A stretch of 29,928 bases of DNA, taken from an uncultured Muribaculaceae bacterium. Its GTDB lineage: Bacteria > Bacteroidota > Bacteroidia > Bacteroidales > Muribaculaceae. The position numbers were made by a program, and so were the translations under genes. Shown here one piece after another: positions 1-8,199 of the stretch. The DNA lies in contig CAJTXU010000033.1 of the NCBI GenBank assembly GCA_910584125.1, positions 1 to 29,928 on the forward strand, read 5' to 3'. Below the pieces are notes generated by a model, which searched no databases, was not told the DNA's origin, and saw only the letters and a program-made list of their open reading frames with translations. Each line of letters starts with the position of its first letter. Positions within the stretch are counted from its first letter, which is position 1.

Positions 1-1908
1 GAACTTGCCATCGACTTCGACAAACTCCGCGACGAGTTGTCGAAGGACTTGCTCGACGGGGCAGAAGAACGCTATCAGTTCACTTGGCCTGATAAGCGGG
101 CCGCATCTCGTCTTGCAAATGCAGAGACTGACAAAACACTTCGTCCGGACATTAACGCCTCCGAAGATTTTTGGAACACCGAAAATCTCTACATCGAGGG
201 CGATAATCTTGATGTGCTAAAGGTTCTCCGTGAGAACTATCTCGGAGCAATCAAGATGATTTACATAGACCCTCCATATAATACAGGTAATGACTTCGTC
301 TATAATGACGATTTCGCACAGTCTCGCGAAGACTTCGAAGCAACCAGTGGAGCCTTCGATGAAGATGGCAACCAACTGATTGACCCAATGCAGCGTAATA
401 CTGAAAGCAATGGTCGCTTTCATACTGATTGGCTCAATATGATATATCCTCGATTGAAAGTCGCTCGCGACTTGCTCGCTGATGATGGTGTTATTTTTAT
501 TTCTATTGGAGATACTGAATTGTGTAATCTCCAAAAAATATGTAATGAAATTTTTGGAGATCAAAATTTCATTGCAAAGCTTACGATTATCACAGGAGCC
601 AACCAAGCGGGAGAGGGCGTTTTAATTCAGAAAAACGTCGAGTATGTCTTAGTTTATGGTAAAGATATATTAGTCTCGGAGATAAATCGTGTCGACAAAA
701 CCGAGGAATCTTGGAGAAATTTGAATGATGCTCCAACTCCGTTGATTACCCGACCCGATATGGGTTATACATTGTATTATAATCCTATAACTAAGGATAT
801 TATACCTGTTATGGATTATGACAAGAGTATGCTACATTCTAATGATGAAAATCTTATCTATCATAATGAAGCAAACCTTATTGCAAATGGGTATATACCT
901 GTTCGCCCTGGTAAGAGGAATGGAAGTTTGCATAGATGGAGATGGGGGTATGATACGTTTATTCAGCGCAAGGCAGAAGTTGAAATATTTAAAGGCAGAG
1001 ATGGATATACTCCAAAATTTCTTCAAACTGGCTTTAATCCTCCAAAAAATTATCACCATTTCTCAGGCGGCGCGTCTGAACTAAAATCTCTCTTTGGTGA
1101 AAAAACTCCATTCGACTATCCCAAAGGACTTCCACTTATTCAATATTTGGCAAGTATCGGCTCTAAAGCTGACTCAACAATCCTCGACTTCTTCAGCGGC
1201 AGTGCGACTACCGCACACGCCGTTATGAAGCTCAACGCCGAGGATGGAGGGAAGCGCAAGTTCATAATGGTGCAGCTCCCCGAAGTTACCGACGAAAAGA
1301 GCGAGGCGCGTAAGGCTGGCTACGAAACCATCTGCCAAATCGGCGAAGAACGTATCCGCCGCGCAGGTAAGAAAATCTTGGAAGAAGTGAGAAGTGAGAA
1401 GTTAGGAGTTAGGAGTGATAAAGCCCGAAACCTTTTTGGGCAAGAGGACTCCTCACAACTCACTTCTAACTCCTCACTAAAAGACAACTCCTCACTACCT
1501 GACGTTGGCTTCCGTGTCCTCAAACTCGACTCGTCGAATATGGAGGACGTATTCTATACTCCGGAGGACTTCGACGCTCAGAACATCTTCACTACAGTTG
1601 ACAACGTCAAGCCCGATCGTACACCGCTCGACTTGCTTTTCCAAGTTCTGCCCGAACTCGACATAGAACTGTCGGCCAAGATTGAGGAAAAAGAGGTCAA
1701 CGGCAAAAAGGTGTTCTTCGTTGACGGCAATTATCTTATTGCCACCTTCGACACCGAGGTCAACGAGTCAACCGTGACGGAGATTGCCAAGATGAAGCCG
1801 CAATACTTCGTTATGCGTGATGCTTCCGCTGCCAATGACAATGTCCTTGACAACTTCGAGCAAATCTTCCGCCACTACTCACCTGATACAATCCGAAAGA
1901 TTTTATAA
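1..1908 (+). CDS. mod: Type III restriction-modification DNA methyltransferase (Mod), 5' end outside window
   Basis: Adenine-N6 DNA methyltransferase of a type III restriction system. It provides target recognition and protective methylation and forms a complex with Res. The frame is open from base 1, so the start lies upstream; a TTG at 37 is the first in-window start codon but cuts off conserved Mod sequence. Motif IV DPPYNTG (268-288) precedes motif I DFFSGS (1186-1203), the order of beta-class methyltransferases. The stretch between them, about 480-1150, is clearly AT-rich and should hold the target-recognition domain. The conserved tail DVGFRVLKLDSSN follows a low-complexity insert made of 7-bp repeats (1386-1498). 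The stop is 7 bp before a small ORF, and res follows that, so the three probably form one operon. The family call is firm; target specificity cannot be read. Confidence 0.93.
   Translation, partial: ELAIDFDKLRDELSKDLLDGAEERYQFTWPDKRAASRLANAETDKTLRPDINASEDFWNTENLYIEGDNLDVLKVLRENYLGAIKMIYIDPPYNTGNDFVYNDDFAQSREDFEATSGAFDEDGNQLIDPMQRNTESNGRFHTDWLNMIYPRLKVARDLLADDGVIFISIGDTELCNLQKICNEIFGDQNFIAKLTIITGANQAGEGVLIQKNVEYVLVYGKDILVSEINRVDKTEESWRNLNDAPTPLITRPDMGYTLYYNPITKDIIPVMDYDKSMLHSNDENLIYHNEANLIANGYIPVRPGKRNGSLHRWRWGYDTFIQRKAEVEIFKGRDGYTPKFLQTGFNPPKNYHHFSGGASELKSLFGEKTPFDYPKGLPLIQYLASIGSKADSTILDFFSGSATTAHAVMKLNAEDGGKRKFIMVQLPEVTDEKSEARKAGYETICQIGEERIRRAGKKILEEVRSEKLGVRSDKARNLFGQEDSSQLTSNSSLKDNSSLPDVGFRVLKLDSSNMEDVFYTPEDFDAQNIFTTVDNVKPDRTPLDLLFQVLPELDIELSAKIEEKEVNGKKVFFVDGNYLIATFDTEVNESTVTEIAKMKPQYFVMRDASAANDNVLDNFEQIFRHYSPDTIRKIL
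1386..1498. repeat. 7-bp repeat hairpin inserted in-frame in mod
   Basis: The left arm is a run of heptamers of the form AGTGAGA / AGTTAGG (1386-1420). The right arm (1448-1498) carries complementary heptamers such as ACTCCTC and ACTTCTA. A short GCCC/GGGC stem (1423-1426 with 1438-1441) sits in the loop. It has the same 7-bp period and inverted layout as the intergenic AAGTAAN elements elsewhere in this window, with a diverged unit. It encodes a Ser/Asn/Glu/Arg-rich stretch of about 37 residues without breaking the frame. Confidence 0.75.
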
Positions 1909-1915
1909 CAGTGTA

Positions 1916-2560
1916 ATGACATTTAAAGAAAAAATATTTGACTATTTTTCTTCTCATAATGTCGGAGGAAGCGCTAAAACGTTTTCTGCATTCTGTTTGC
2001 TCATAAAATGTCTCAACTATAGCATTAATAGTCATTTTGCCTACGCTTTGTGTGGCCTTTCACCTCAACAATACAGGAAATTGCATTATGACATTTTAAT
2101 GAATAGGATAAAAAAAATTCCTCATCCCTATAAATCTAAAAATGTAAATGGATTTATTCTGTTTTTTATGTTTATAGATTTGGAAGTAAAATTGTCTAAA
2201 GACATTTGTCAAACAATCTCTTATGAACTTAATAAAAAAGATTATAAGGATTTCAGTTGTCTTTGCCAAATTTATTTCGCTGCAATTAAATGCGGAACCA
2301 TAGACGATATACTTTCTTTAGAAGAGGGTGAAAGGGTACTGTATTTTATAGAGCAATATGGACGAAGTAATTATTTAACTAAGGGTGTCTGCCGTACATT
2401 TGGTGTCAAAAGAAGTACTCTTGATTTAGACCAACGGTCTTTTTATGATAACATTGGGAAATTTAATTCTCAATTTACTGATTCTAATAGAGTATGGGAT
2501 GATGTAATCACACATAGAATTAAATCAATTCCGATGGGAGGCCAAAATAAGAAATATTGA
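1916..2560 (+). CDS. Unknown 214-residue protein between mod and res
   Basis: I do not recognise this protein. The start chosen is the ATG at 1916, 7 bp after the mod stop. The frame is open further upstream, but that part overlaps mod and reads as a shadow. The product (MTFKEKIFDYFSS...) is about 214 residues, Lys/Ile/Phe/Tyr-rich, apparently soluble and mainly helical. It has several cysteines (around residues 27-33, 43 and 106-125) but no clear metal-binding spacing and no nuclease or ATPase motif that I can identify. Its DNA is strikingly AT-rich compared with the conserved parts of mod and with res, which suggests separate acquisition. It ends 5 bp before the res start, so the three genes are likely co-transcribed. 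It could be an accessory or regulatory component of the restriction system, or a passenger. Confidence 0.7.
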   Translation: MTFKEKIFDYFSSHNVGGSAKTFSAFCLLIKCLNYSINSHFAYALCGLSPQQYRKLHYDILMNRIKKIPHPYKSKNVNGFILFFMFIDLEVKLSKDICQTISYELNKKDYKDFSCLCQIYFAAIKCGTIDDILSLEEGERVLYFIEQYGRSNYLTKGVCRTFGVKRSTLDLDQRSFYDNIGKFNSQFTDSNRVWDDVITHRIKSIPMGGQNKKY

Positions 2561-2565
2561 ACTAA

Positions 2566-5500
2566 ATGAAATTCAAATTCAAAATACAAGGCTATCAGAC
2601 CGAAGCAGTGGAGAATACCGTAGCCGTCTTCACCGGCCAACCGTCGCACGACACTACAAAGTATCGTCGTGACCTCGGCAAAATCAAGGACGGCACGATG
2701 CGCGAAATGCTCGACGATGACGGCTACCGTAATGCCGACGTAGAGCTTTCATCGAAACAGCTTCTCGAAAACCTCCACTCTGTGCAGACTTCCGCAGGTG
2801 TACCTCTTTCTAAGTCTCTTTCGAGGATCGACGGCCTCGGTGCTGTCAACCTCGATGTCGAGATGGAAACCGGCACCGGTAAAACTTACGTCTATATCAA
2901 GACGATGTTTGAACTCAACAAGCTCTATGGCTGGTCGAAGTTCATCATCGTTGTGCCGAGCATAGCTATCCGCGAAGGTGTCGCAAAGTCGTTCCGTATG
3001 CTCGAAGAACATTTCATGGAGCATTACGGAAAGAAAGCCCGTTGGTTTGTCTATAACAGCTCGAACCTCAATCAGCTCGACCAGTTCTCGCAGGACGCCG
3101 GGCTGAACGTGATGATTATAAATACTCAGGCTTTCGCCGCCTCGCTCAAAGAGGGTGGCCGCTCAAAAGAAAGCCGAATCATCTACTCGAAGCGCGACGA
3201 GTTCGCGTCCCGTCGTCCTATCGATGTGATTGCCGCCAACCGCCCGATCATCATCATGGACGAGCCGCAGAAGATGGAGGGCGCCGCCACGCAGTCGGCT
3301 CTGAAAAAGTTCAATCCCCTTTTCGTGCTGAATTATTCCGCGACTCACAAGACGAAGCATGATACCGTCTATGCGCTCGATGCCCTCGACGCTTACCGTG
3401 AGAGACTTGTTAAGCGTATCAGAGTTATCGGTTTCGAGGTCAAGAACCTGCGGGGCACGAGCGGCTATATGTATCTCGAAGACATTATCCTAAGCCCGAG
3501 CAAGCCTCCGATGGCGCGTATATCGATCGAGATCAGGAATGCGGCAGGTGAGCCCCGGCGCCATTTCCGGATGCTCGGCACGGGTGATTCGCTTTATGAG
3601 GAGTCAAACGGACTGTTGCAATACAAGGGTTATGATATTGCCGAGATTTTTCCCGGTTCGGATATACAGCCGGTTCCATACGTCACTTTCACCAACGGAG
3701 TGTCCATCCGCAAGGGGGAAATGGTCGGCGACTCCAACGAACTGAATCTGCAGCGTATCCAGATTCGCGAGACCATCAAGGCTCACTTCGAGTGTGAGCG
3801 TCGGCTTTTCAGGAAAGGCATAAAGTGTCTCTCGCTTTTCTTCATAGACGAGGTGGCGAAATACCGATGCTATGACAGCGCGGGTAATCCCGAAAAGGGT
3901 ATTTTCCAGCAGATGTTTGAGGAAGAGTACGCCCGCATTGTCACTGTGGAGTCATCTCATATCTGGGATGAGGAGTACAACGATTATCTGCGTCGCTCGA
4001 CTCCACAGCAGGTACATCGCGGCTACTTCTCGATTGACAAGAAAGGGAAGATGGTCGAAACCAAAACGAAGCGTGGCTCGGACGTGTCGGAAGAGGCATC
4101 GGACTATGACCTCATTCTCCGCGACAAGGAACGTCTGTTGAGCTTCGATGAACCGACACGCTTCATTTTCTCTCACTCCGCTCTCCGTGAGGGCTGGGAC
4201 AATCCGAATGTTTTTCAGATCTGTACGCTTCGCCACAGCAATTCAACTACTGCCAAACGTCAGGAAGTCGGGCGTGGTTTGCGCATATGCGTCGACCGAA
4301 ACGGCATACGCCAGGACAAAGAACTGCTCGGTGAGGAGGTACACAATGTGAATGTTCTCACCGTGATCGCCAACGAGAGTTACAAGGAGTTTACAACAGC
4401 TCTGCAGCGCGAGACCCGCGAGGCTCTGCGTGAGCGTCCCGCTAAAGCCTCACCGGCTTATTTCGAGGGAAAGACTGTCACGGTCGACGGAATCCTTCAT
4501 GTCATCACTGACCGTGAGGCGGCCCGCATCATGGTCTATCTTGACGACAACGGATATATCGACGGGAAGGACTGTATCACACCGAAATATCAGGTCGCCC
4601 GTGAGAACGGTGCCCTCGCGCCGTTTGACGTGAGACTTCAGCCGATGTCGGATGGAATCATATGGATCATTGACTCGATCTTCGATCCATCTTTGCTGGA
4701 GGGAATGACGGAGAACGGGGCAAGGAGCAAATTGCCGGAGCCGAGACTGAACGCCAATTTCTATCGCAAGGAGTTCCAGGATTTATGGAAGGCCATCAAT
4801 CATCAGTATGTCTATACGGTAAGCTATAATTCGGATGAACTGATTGAAAAAGCCGTAATTCATCTGAACACCGATGAGTTGAAGGTCCGTACTCTCCGCT
4901 ATATCAAGGTGGAGGGAGAACAGGATTCCGAAGAAGTCTCTGAATTCGGGAATACACGTTCCGCCTCGTGCGAAATGACGGATGTCAGTACGTCGTCGGT
5001 GAAATATGATCTGGTCGGCCAGATCGCCGGGGGTGCGAATCTGACACGACGCACGGCGGCGAAAATTCTTCAGGGATTGCGGCCTGTGAAACTGGCTCTA
5101 TTCCGCAACAACCCGGAGGAGTTCATCAGCAAGGTCATTCAGATTATCCGCGAACAGAAAGCGACGATGATCGTAGACCATATCCATTACCATCTGACGG
5201 ACGGGACTTATGACTCCGACATCTTCACAGCGTCGGGCAAAGCCGGGTTCGACAAGGCGTATCAGGCTGCGAAGCACGTGACGGATTATGTCGTTTCCGA
5301 CAGTCTCGGTGAACGCAACTTCGCCCATGATCTGGACGAGGCAAACGAAGTCGTGGTCTATGCGAAGTTGCCACGCTCATTCCGTATACCTACACCGGTC
5401 GGAAGTTATGCGCCCGACTGGGCGATAGCCATGCATAAAGACAATGTGAAGCATATATTTTTTATAGCCGAGACCAAAGGCTCGTTGCAGTCGATGCAGC

Positions 5501-5631
5501 TCAACGCCATTGAGAATGCCAAGATCGACTGTTGCAGCCGGTTGTTCAATGAAATTTCGACCGAAGCCGTGCGCTATCACAAGGTGACATCATATCAGGA
5601 CCTTATCGACGCAATGACATCTGTGATTTAG
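2566..5631 (+). CDS. res: Type III restriction enzyme Res subunit (helicase-nuclease)
   Basis: Restriction subunit of a type III system: an SF2 helicase/ATPase that moves along DNA in complex with Mod and cuts when two unmethylated sites are engaged. The 1021-residue product has Walker A METGTGKT (residues 100-107) and a DEPQ Walker B box (232-235). Motif V/VI-like sequence follows, with SALREGWDNPNVFQ and then QEVGRGLR. The C-terminal PD-(D/E)xK nuclease shows APDW (D951) and AETK (E969, K971). All catalytic elements look intact and the length is normal for Res. It begins 5 bp after the unknown small gene and forms the end of the restriction operon. Transcription probably ends in the repeat hairpin at 5694-5850, which it shares with the convergent EF-G2 gene. 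Confidence 0.95.
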   Translation: MKFKFKIQGYQTEAVENTVAVFTGQPSHDTTKYRRDLGKIKDGTMREMLDDDGYRNADVELSSKQLLENLHSVQTSAGVPLSKSLSRIDGLGAVNLDVEMETGTGKTYVYIKTMFELNKLYGWSKFIIVVPSIAIREGVAKSFRMLEEHFMEHYGKKARWFVYNSSNLNQLDQFSQDAGLNVMIINTQAFAASLKEGGRSKESRIIYSKRDEFASRRPIDVIAANRPIIIMDEPQKMEGAATQSALKKFNPLFVLNYSATHKTKHDTVYALDALDAYRERLVKRIRVIGFEVKNLRGTSGYMYLEDIILSPSKPPMARISIEIRNAAGEPRRHFRMLGTGDSLYEESNGLLQYKGYDIAEIFPGSDIQPVPYVTFTNGVSIRKGEMVGDSNELNLQRIQIRETIKAHFECERRLFRKGIKCLSLFFIDEVAKYRCYDSAGNPEKGIFQQMFEEEYARIVTVESSHIWDEEYNDYLRRSTPQQVHRGYFSIDKKGKMVETKTKRGSDVSEEASDYDLILRDKERLLSFDEPTRFIFSHSALREGWDNPNVFQICTLRHSNSTTAKRQEVGRGLRICVDRNGIRQDKELLGEEVHNVNVLTVIANESYKEFTTALQRETREALRERPAKASPAYFEGKTVTVDGILHVITDREAARIMVYLDDNGYIDGKDCITPKYQVARENGALAPFDVRLQPMSDGIIWIIDSIFDPSLLEGMTENGARSKLPEPRLNANFYRKEFQDLWKAINHQYVYTVSYNSDELIEKAVIHLNTDELKVRTLRYIKVEGEQDSEEVSEFGNTRSASCEMTDVSTSSVKYDLVGQIAGGANLTRRTAAKILQGLRPVKLALFRNNPEEFISKVIQIIREQKATMIVDHIHYHLTDGTYDSDIFTASGKAGFDKAYQAAKHVTDYVVSDSLGERNFAHDLDEANEVVVYAKLPRSFRIPTPVGSYAPDWAIAMHKDNVKHIFFIAETKGSLQSMQLNAIENAKIDCCSRLFNEISTEAVRYHKVTSYQDLIDAMTSVI

Positions 5632-5693
5632 GGTAGAGAAGTCACCGAGGTCGCCCCTCTCGGCCGCCCGCACCCTCCTCAAATAAGAAATCT

Positions 5694-5850
5694 AAGTAAA
5701 AAGTAAATCTAAGTAAAAAGTAAGAAGTAAGAAGTAATAAGTAAGAAGTAATAAGTAAGAAGTAATAAGTAATAAGTAAGAAGTAATAAGTAATACGTTG
5801 GAATCGCGTATTACTTCTTACTTCTTACTTCTTACTTATTACTTATATTA
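5694..5850. repeat. AAGTAAN 7-bp repeat, long inverted hairpin between convergent genes
   Basis: About 14 tandem heptamers (AAGTAAG, AAGTAAT, AAGTAAA variants, 5694-5797) lead into AATACG. A 9-base loop follows (5798-5806), then CGTATT and a shorter complementary run of TTACTTC/TTACTTA units (5807-5850). The whole could fold as one long hairpin. It fills most of the 231-bp gap between the res and EF-G2 stop codons, so it probably ends transcription in both directions. The left part (5632-5690) shows no gene. Confidence 0.85.
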
Positions 5851-5862
5851 CTTATACAGATT

Positions 5863-8019
5863 TTATTCTTCGGTGTGAGACTCGGCGTATTCCTTGAGGA
5901 GCTTCTCCTGTACGTCGCCGGGCACGAGCTCGTAGCTTGCGAACTTCATCGAGAAGCTGCTGCGGCCGCCGGTGATCGAGCTGAGCGAGGTCGAGTAGCT
6001 CGACATCTCTTTCAGAGGCACCTTGGCGTTGAGTTTCTCGATGCCGTTCTCCGACTCCATGCCCATGATGATGGCGCGGCGTCCCTGAAGGTCGCTCATC
6101 ACGTCGCCCATGGTGTCGCCCGGGGTGAGCACCTCGACGTCGTAGATGGGCTCGAGAATCTTCGGGTTGGCCTGGCGGAAGGCCTCGCTGAAGGCGTTGC
6201 GGCCGGCGAGACGGAACGAGATCTCGTTCGAGTCAACGGGGTGCATCTTGCCGTCGTAGATCATGACGCGGACGTCGCGGGCGTACGAGCCGGTGAGCGG
6301 TCCCTGCTCCATGCGGTCCATGAGGCCCTTGATGATGGCGGGGATGAAGCGGGCGTCGATCGAGCCGCCGACCGTGCAGTCGTACACCACGAGCTTGCCG
6401 CCCCACTCCAGAGGTATCTCCTGCTTGTCGCGCACCTTGAGCTTGAACTCCTGGTTGCCGAACTTGTAGGCGTCGGGTTCGGGCATACCCTCGGTGTAGG
6501 GCTCGATGATCAGGTGAACCTCACCGAACTGGCCCGAGCCGCCCGACTGCTTCTTATGGCGATAGTCGGCGCGAGCGGCCTTGGTGATCGTCTCGCGATA
6601 GGGGATGCGCATTTCGTCGAACTGGATGGGGAGCTTCTCGTTGTTCTCGATACGCCACTTGAGCGTGCGGAGGTGGAACTCTCCCTGGCCCTTTACGAGC
6701 GTCTGCTTGAGCTCCTTGCTCTGCTCGACGATCCAGGTGGGGTCTTCCTCGTGCATGCGCGTCAGGATAGCCGACAGCTTCTCGGCGTCGCTCTCGGTGA
6801 CGGGGCGGATGGCGCGCACGAACTTGGGCGCCGGATACTTGATGAAGTCGAACTGCCAGTCGATGCCCTTCTCGTCGAGTGTGTTGCCCGTGCGGACATC
6901 CTTGAGCTTGACCGAGGCGCCTATGTCGCCGGCCTCAAGCGCATCGATCGGGTTGCGCAGCTGGCCGCATACGGTGAATATCTGGGCGAGGCGCTCTTTG
7001 CCTCCGCGTGTCGCGTTGTCGAGGTCGGCTCCGGCCTTGAGCGTTCCGCTCATCACCTTGAAGTAGCTTACCTCGCCGATGTGCGGCTCGACCGATGTCT
7101 TGAAGAAGAACACCGACACCGGGCCGTTTGCGTCGGGCTTGACCTCGACGCCTGTCGTGGTGACGGGGGCCGGCATGTCGCTCACGAACGGGCAGACGTT
7201 GCCGAGGAACTCCATGATGCGGCGCACGCCCATGTCTTTCGCTCCCGAGAGCACTACGACGGGATAGATCGAGCGGTCAACGAGACCCTTGCGGATGCCT
7301 TCGCGCATCTCGTCCTCGGTCAGGCTGCCCTGCTCGAAAAATTTCTCCATCAGCGTCTCGTCGTTCTCGGCCGCGGCCTCCACGAGCGCCTGGTTGAGTT
7401 CGAGGGCGCGGTCCATCTGGTCGGCCGGAATCTCGCTGATGGTGGGCACGCCGCCGTCGGGGCCCCATTCGTATTTCTTCATCAGCAGGACGTCGATCAT
7501 CGAGTGGAAGCCGGGGCCCGACTCGAGGGGATACTGGATCTGCACCACGCGCGGACCGAACGCCTCGCGCATCTGCTCCATGACGTTGTCGAAGTCAGCC
7601 TTCTCGGCGTCCATCTGGTTGACGGCGAAGATCACCGGCTTCTTCAGCGCGGCCGTGGTGCGGAATATGTTCTGCGTGCCGACCTCGACGCCATACTGGG
7701 CGTTGACCAGGATCAGACCCATGTCGCACACTCCCAGCGCCGTGTAGGCGTTGCCCACGAAGTCGTCGGCTCCCGGGCAGTCTATGATGTTGAGCTTCTT
7801 GTTGTTGAACTCGGCGTTGAATACCGTCGAGAATACCGAATAACCATACTCCTTCTCAACGGGGAAATAGTCGGATACGGTGTTGCCGGCTTCGATCGAG
7901 CCGCGACGTTTTATGATACCACACTCGTAAATCATCGATTCGGCGAGTGTGGTTTTCCCCGAGCCCTTCGATCCCAGAAGGGCTATGTTTTTGATTTCGT
8001 TGGTTTTATAAATCTTCAT
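5863..8019 (-). CDS. fusA2: EF-G2-like translation elongation factor with degenerate GTPase motifs
   Basis: A 718-residue EF-G paralogue with the full domain set of a translocase: G domain, domain II, and C-terminal domains III-V with a recognisable domain IV (about 470-600). The G domain departs from EF-G. The P-loop is GSKGSGKTT (16-24). The G3 box is DCPGADDF (80-87) where EF-G has DTPGHVDF, so the catalytic histidine position is Ala84. The G4 box is NQMD (134-137) instead of NKMD. The switch I ERGIT motif is absent, with GYSVF in its place. This matches, as I recall, the Bacteroides EF-G2 reported to support elongation without GTPase activity during carbon starvation. The main EF-G would be encoded elsewhere, in a str-type operon. 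The gene is divergent from hemW across a spacer carrying a dyad that may be its control site. The gene symbol is by analogy. Confidence 0.85.
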   Translation of the reverse strand: MKIYKTNEIKNIALLGSKGSGKTTLAESMIYECGIIKRRGSIEAGNTVSDYFPVEKEYGYSVFSTVFNAEFNNKKLNIIDCPGADDFVGNAYTALGVCDMGLILVNAQYGVEVGTQNIFRTTAALKKPVIFAVNQMDAEKADFDNVMEQMREAFGPRVVQIQYPLESGPGFHSMIDVLLMKKYEWGPDGGVPTISEIPADQMDRALELNQALVEAAAENDETLMEKFFEQGSLTEDEMREGIRKGLVDRSIYPVVVLSGAKDMGVRRIMEFLGNVCPFVSDMPAPVTTTGVEVKPDANGPVSVFFFKTSVEPHIGEVSYFKVMSGTLKAGADLDNATRGGKERLAQIFTVCGQLRNPIDALEAGDIGASVKLKDVRTGNTLDEKGIDWQFDFIKYPAPKFVRAIRPVTESDAEKLSAILTRMHEEDPTWIVEQSKELKQTLVKGQGEFHLRTLKWRIENNEKLPIQFDEMRIPYRETITKAARADYRHKKQSGGSGQFGEVHLIIEPYTEGMPEPDAYKFGNQEFKLKVRDKQEIPLEWGGKLVVYDCTVGGSIDARFIPAIIKGLMDRMEQGPLTGSYARDVRVMIYDGKMHPVDSNEISFRLAGRNAFSEAFRQANPKILEPIYDVEVLTPGDTMGDVMSDLQGRRAIIMGMESENGIEKLNAKVPLKEMSSYSTSLSSITGGRSSFSMKFASYELVPGDVQEKLLKEYAESHTEE

Positions 8020-8107
8020 AAATATAAGATTTTAAGTGTTGTATGTGCTTATGCGGGGCAAGGAGAGGCGGGCCTTCCTTTTTCCGAGTGCAATTTAGCA
8101 AATTTTG

Positions 8108-8115
8108 CAATAATA
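8108..8115 (-). promoter_or_regulatory. Weak -7-like box for the EF-G2 gene
   Basis: Read on the minus strand this is TATTATTG, one mismatch from TAnnTTTG. It has no good -33 partner at the usual spacing. Its upstream edge lies 23.5 bp from the centre of the dyad at 8130-8147, so an activator there could replace the missing -33 contact. This is inference from spacing only. Confidence 0.35.
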
Positions 8116-8129
8116 TCAGCATAAATTTT

Positions 8130-8147
8130 ATATGTTGTGCAACATAT
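8130..8147. promoter_or_regulatory. Candidate operator, 8-bp perfect dyad
   Basis: ATATGTTG and CAACATAT flank a 2-bp spacer between the divergent EF-G2 and hemW genes. The dyad is equidistant (23.5 bp) from the hemW -7 box and from the weak EF-G2 -7 box, which puts it at the -33 position of both. A 14-of-16 match lies upstream of mutA (23947-23962). The size and symmetry suit a dimeric helix-turn-helix regulator. Confidence 0.5.
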
Positions 8148-8161
8148 TTTGAAAAATTTAT

Positions 8162-8169
8162 TACTTTTG
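8162..8169 (+). promoter_or_regulatory. hemW -7 box
   Basis: TACTTTTG matches the Bacteroidetes -7 consensus TAnnTTTG, 30 bp before the hemW start codon. No strong -33 box sits about 20 bp upstream; the dyad at 8130-8147 occupies that place. Confidence 0.6.
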
Positions 8170-8199
8170 CACAGTTTTTCAAATTTTTTAAGGACAGTA

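Noticed and set aside
1386..1498. A frameshift or pseudogene in mod caused by the repeat
   Set aside because: The frame continues through the repeat into conserved Mod sequence and ends normally at 1908.
5694..5850. CRISPR array
   Set aside because: The units are 7 bp, contiguous and inverted, with no spacers and no cas genes nearby.
5875..8124. 749-codon open frame on the plus strand opposite the EF-G2 gene
   Set aside because: It is the reverse-strand shadow of a GC-rich gene. The translation is Val/Leu/Ala/His/Arg/Glu-rich with no family motif, while the minus-strand frame has clear EF-G domains.
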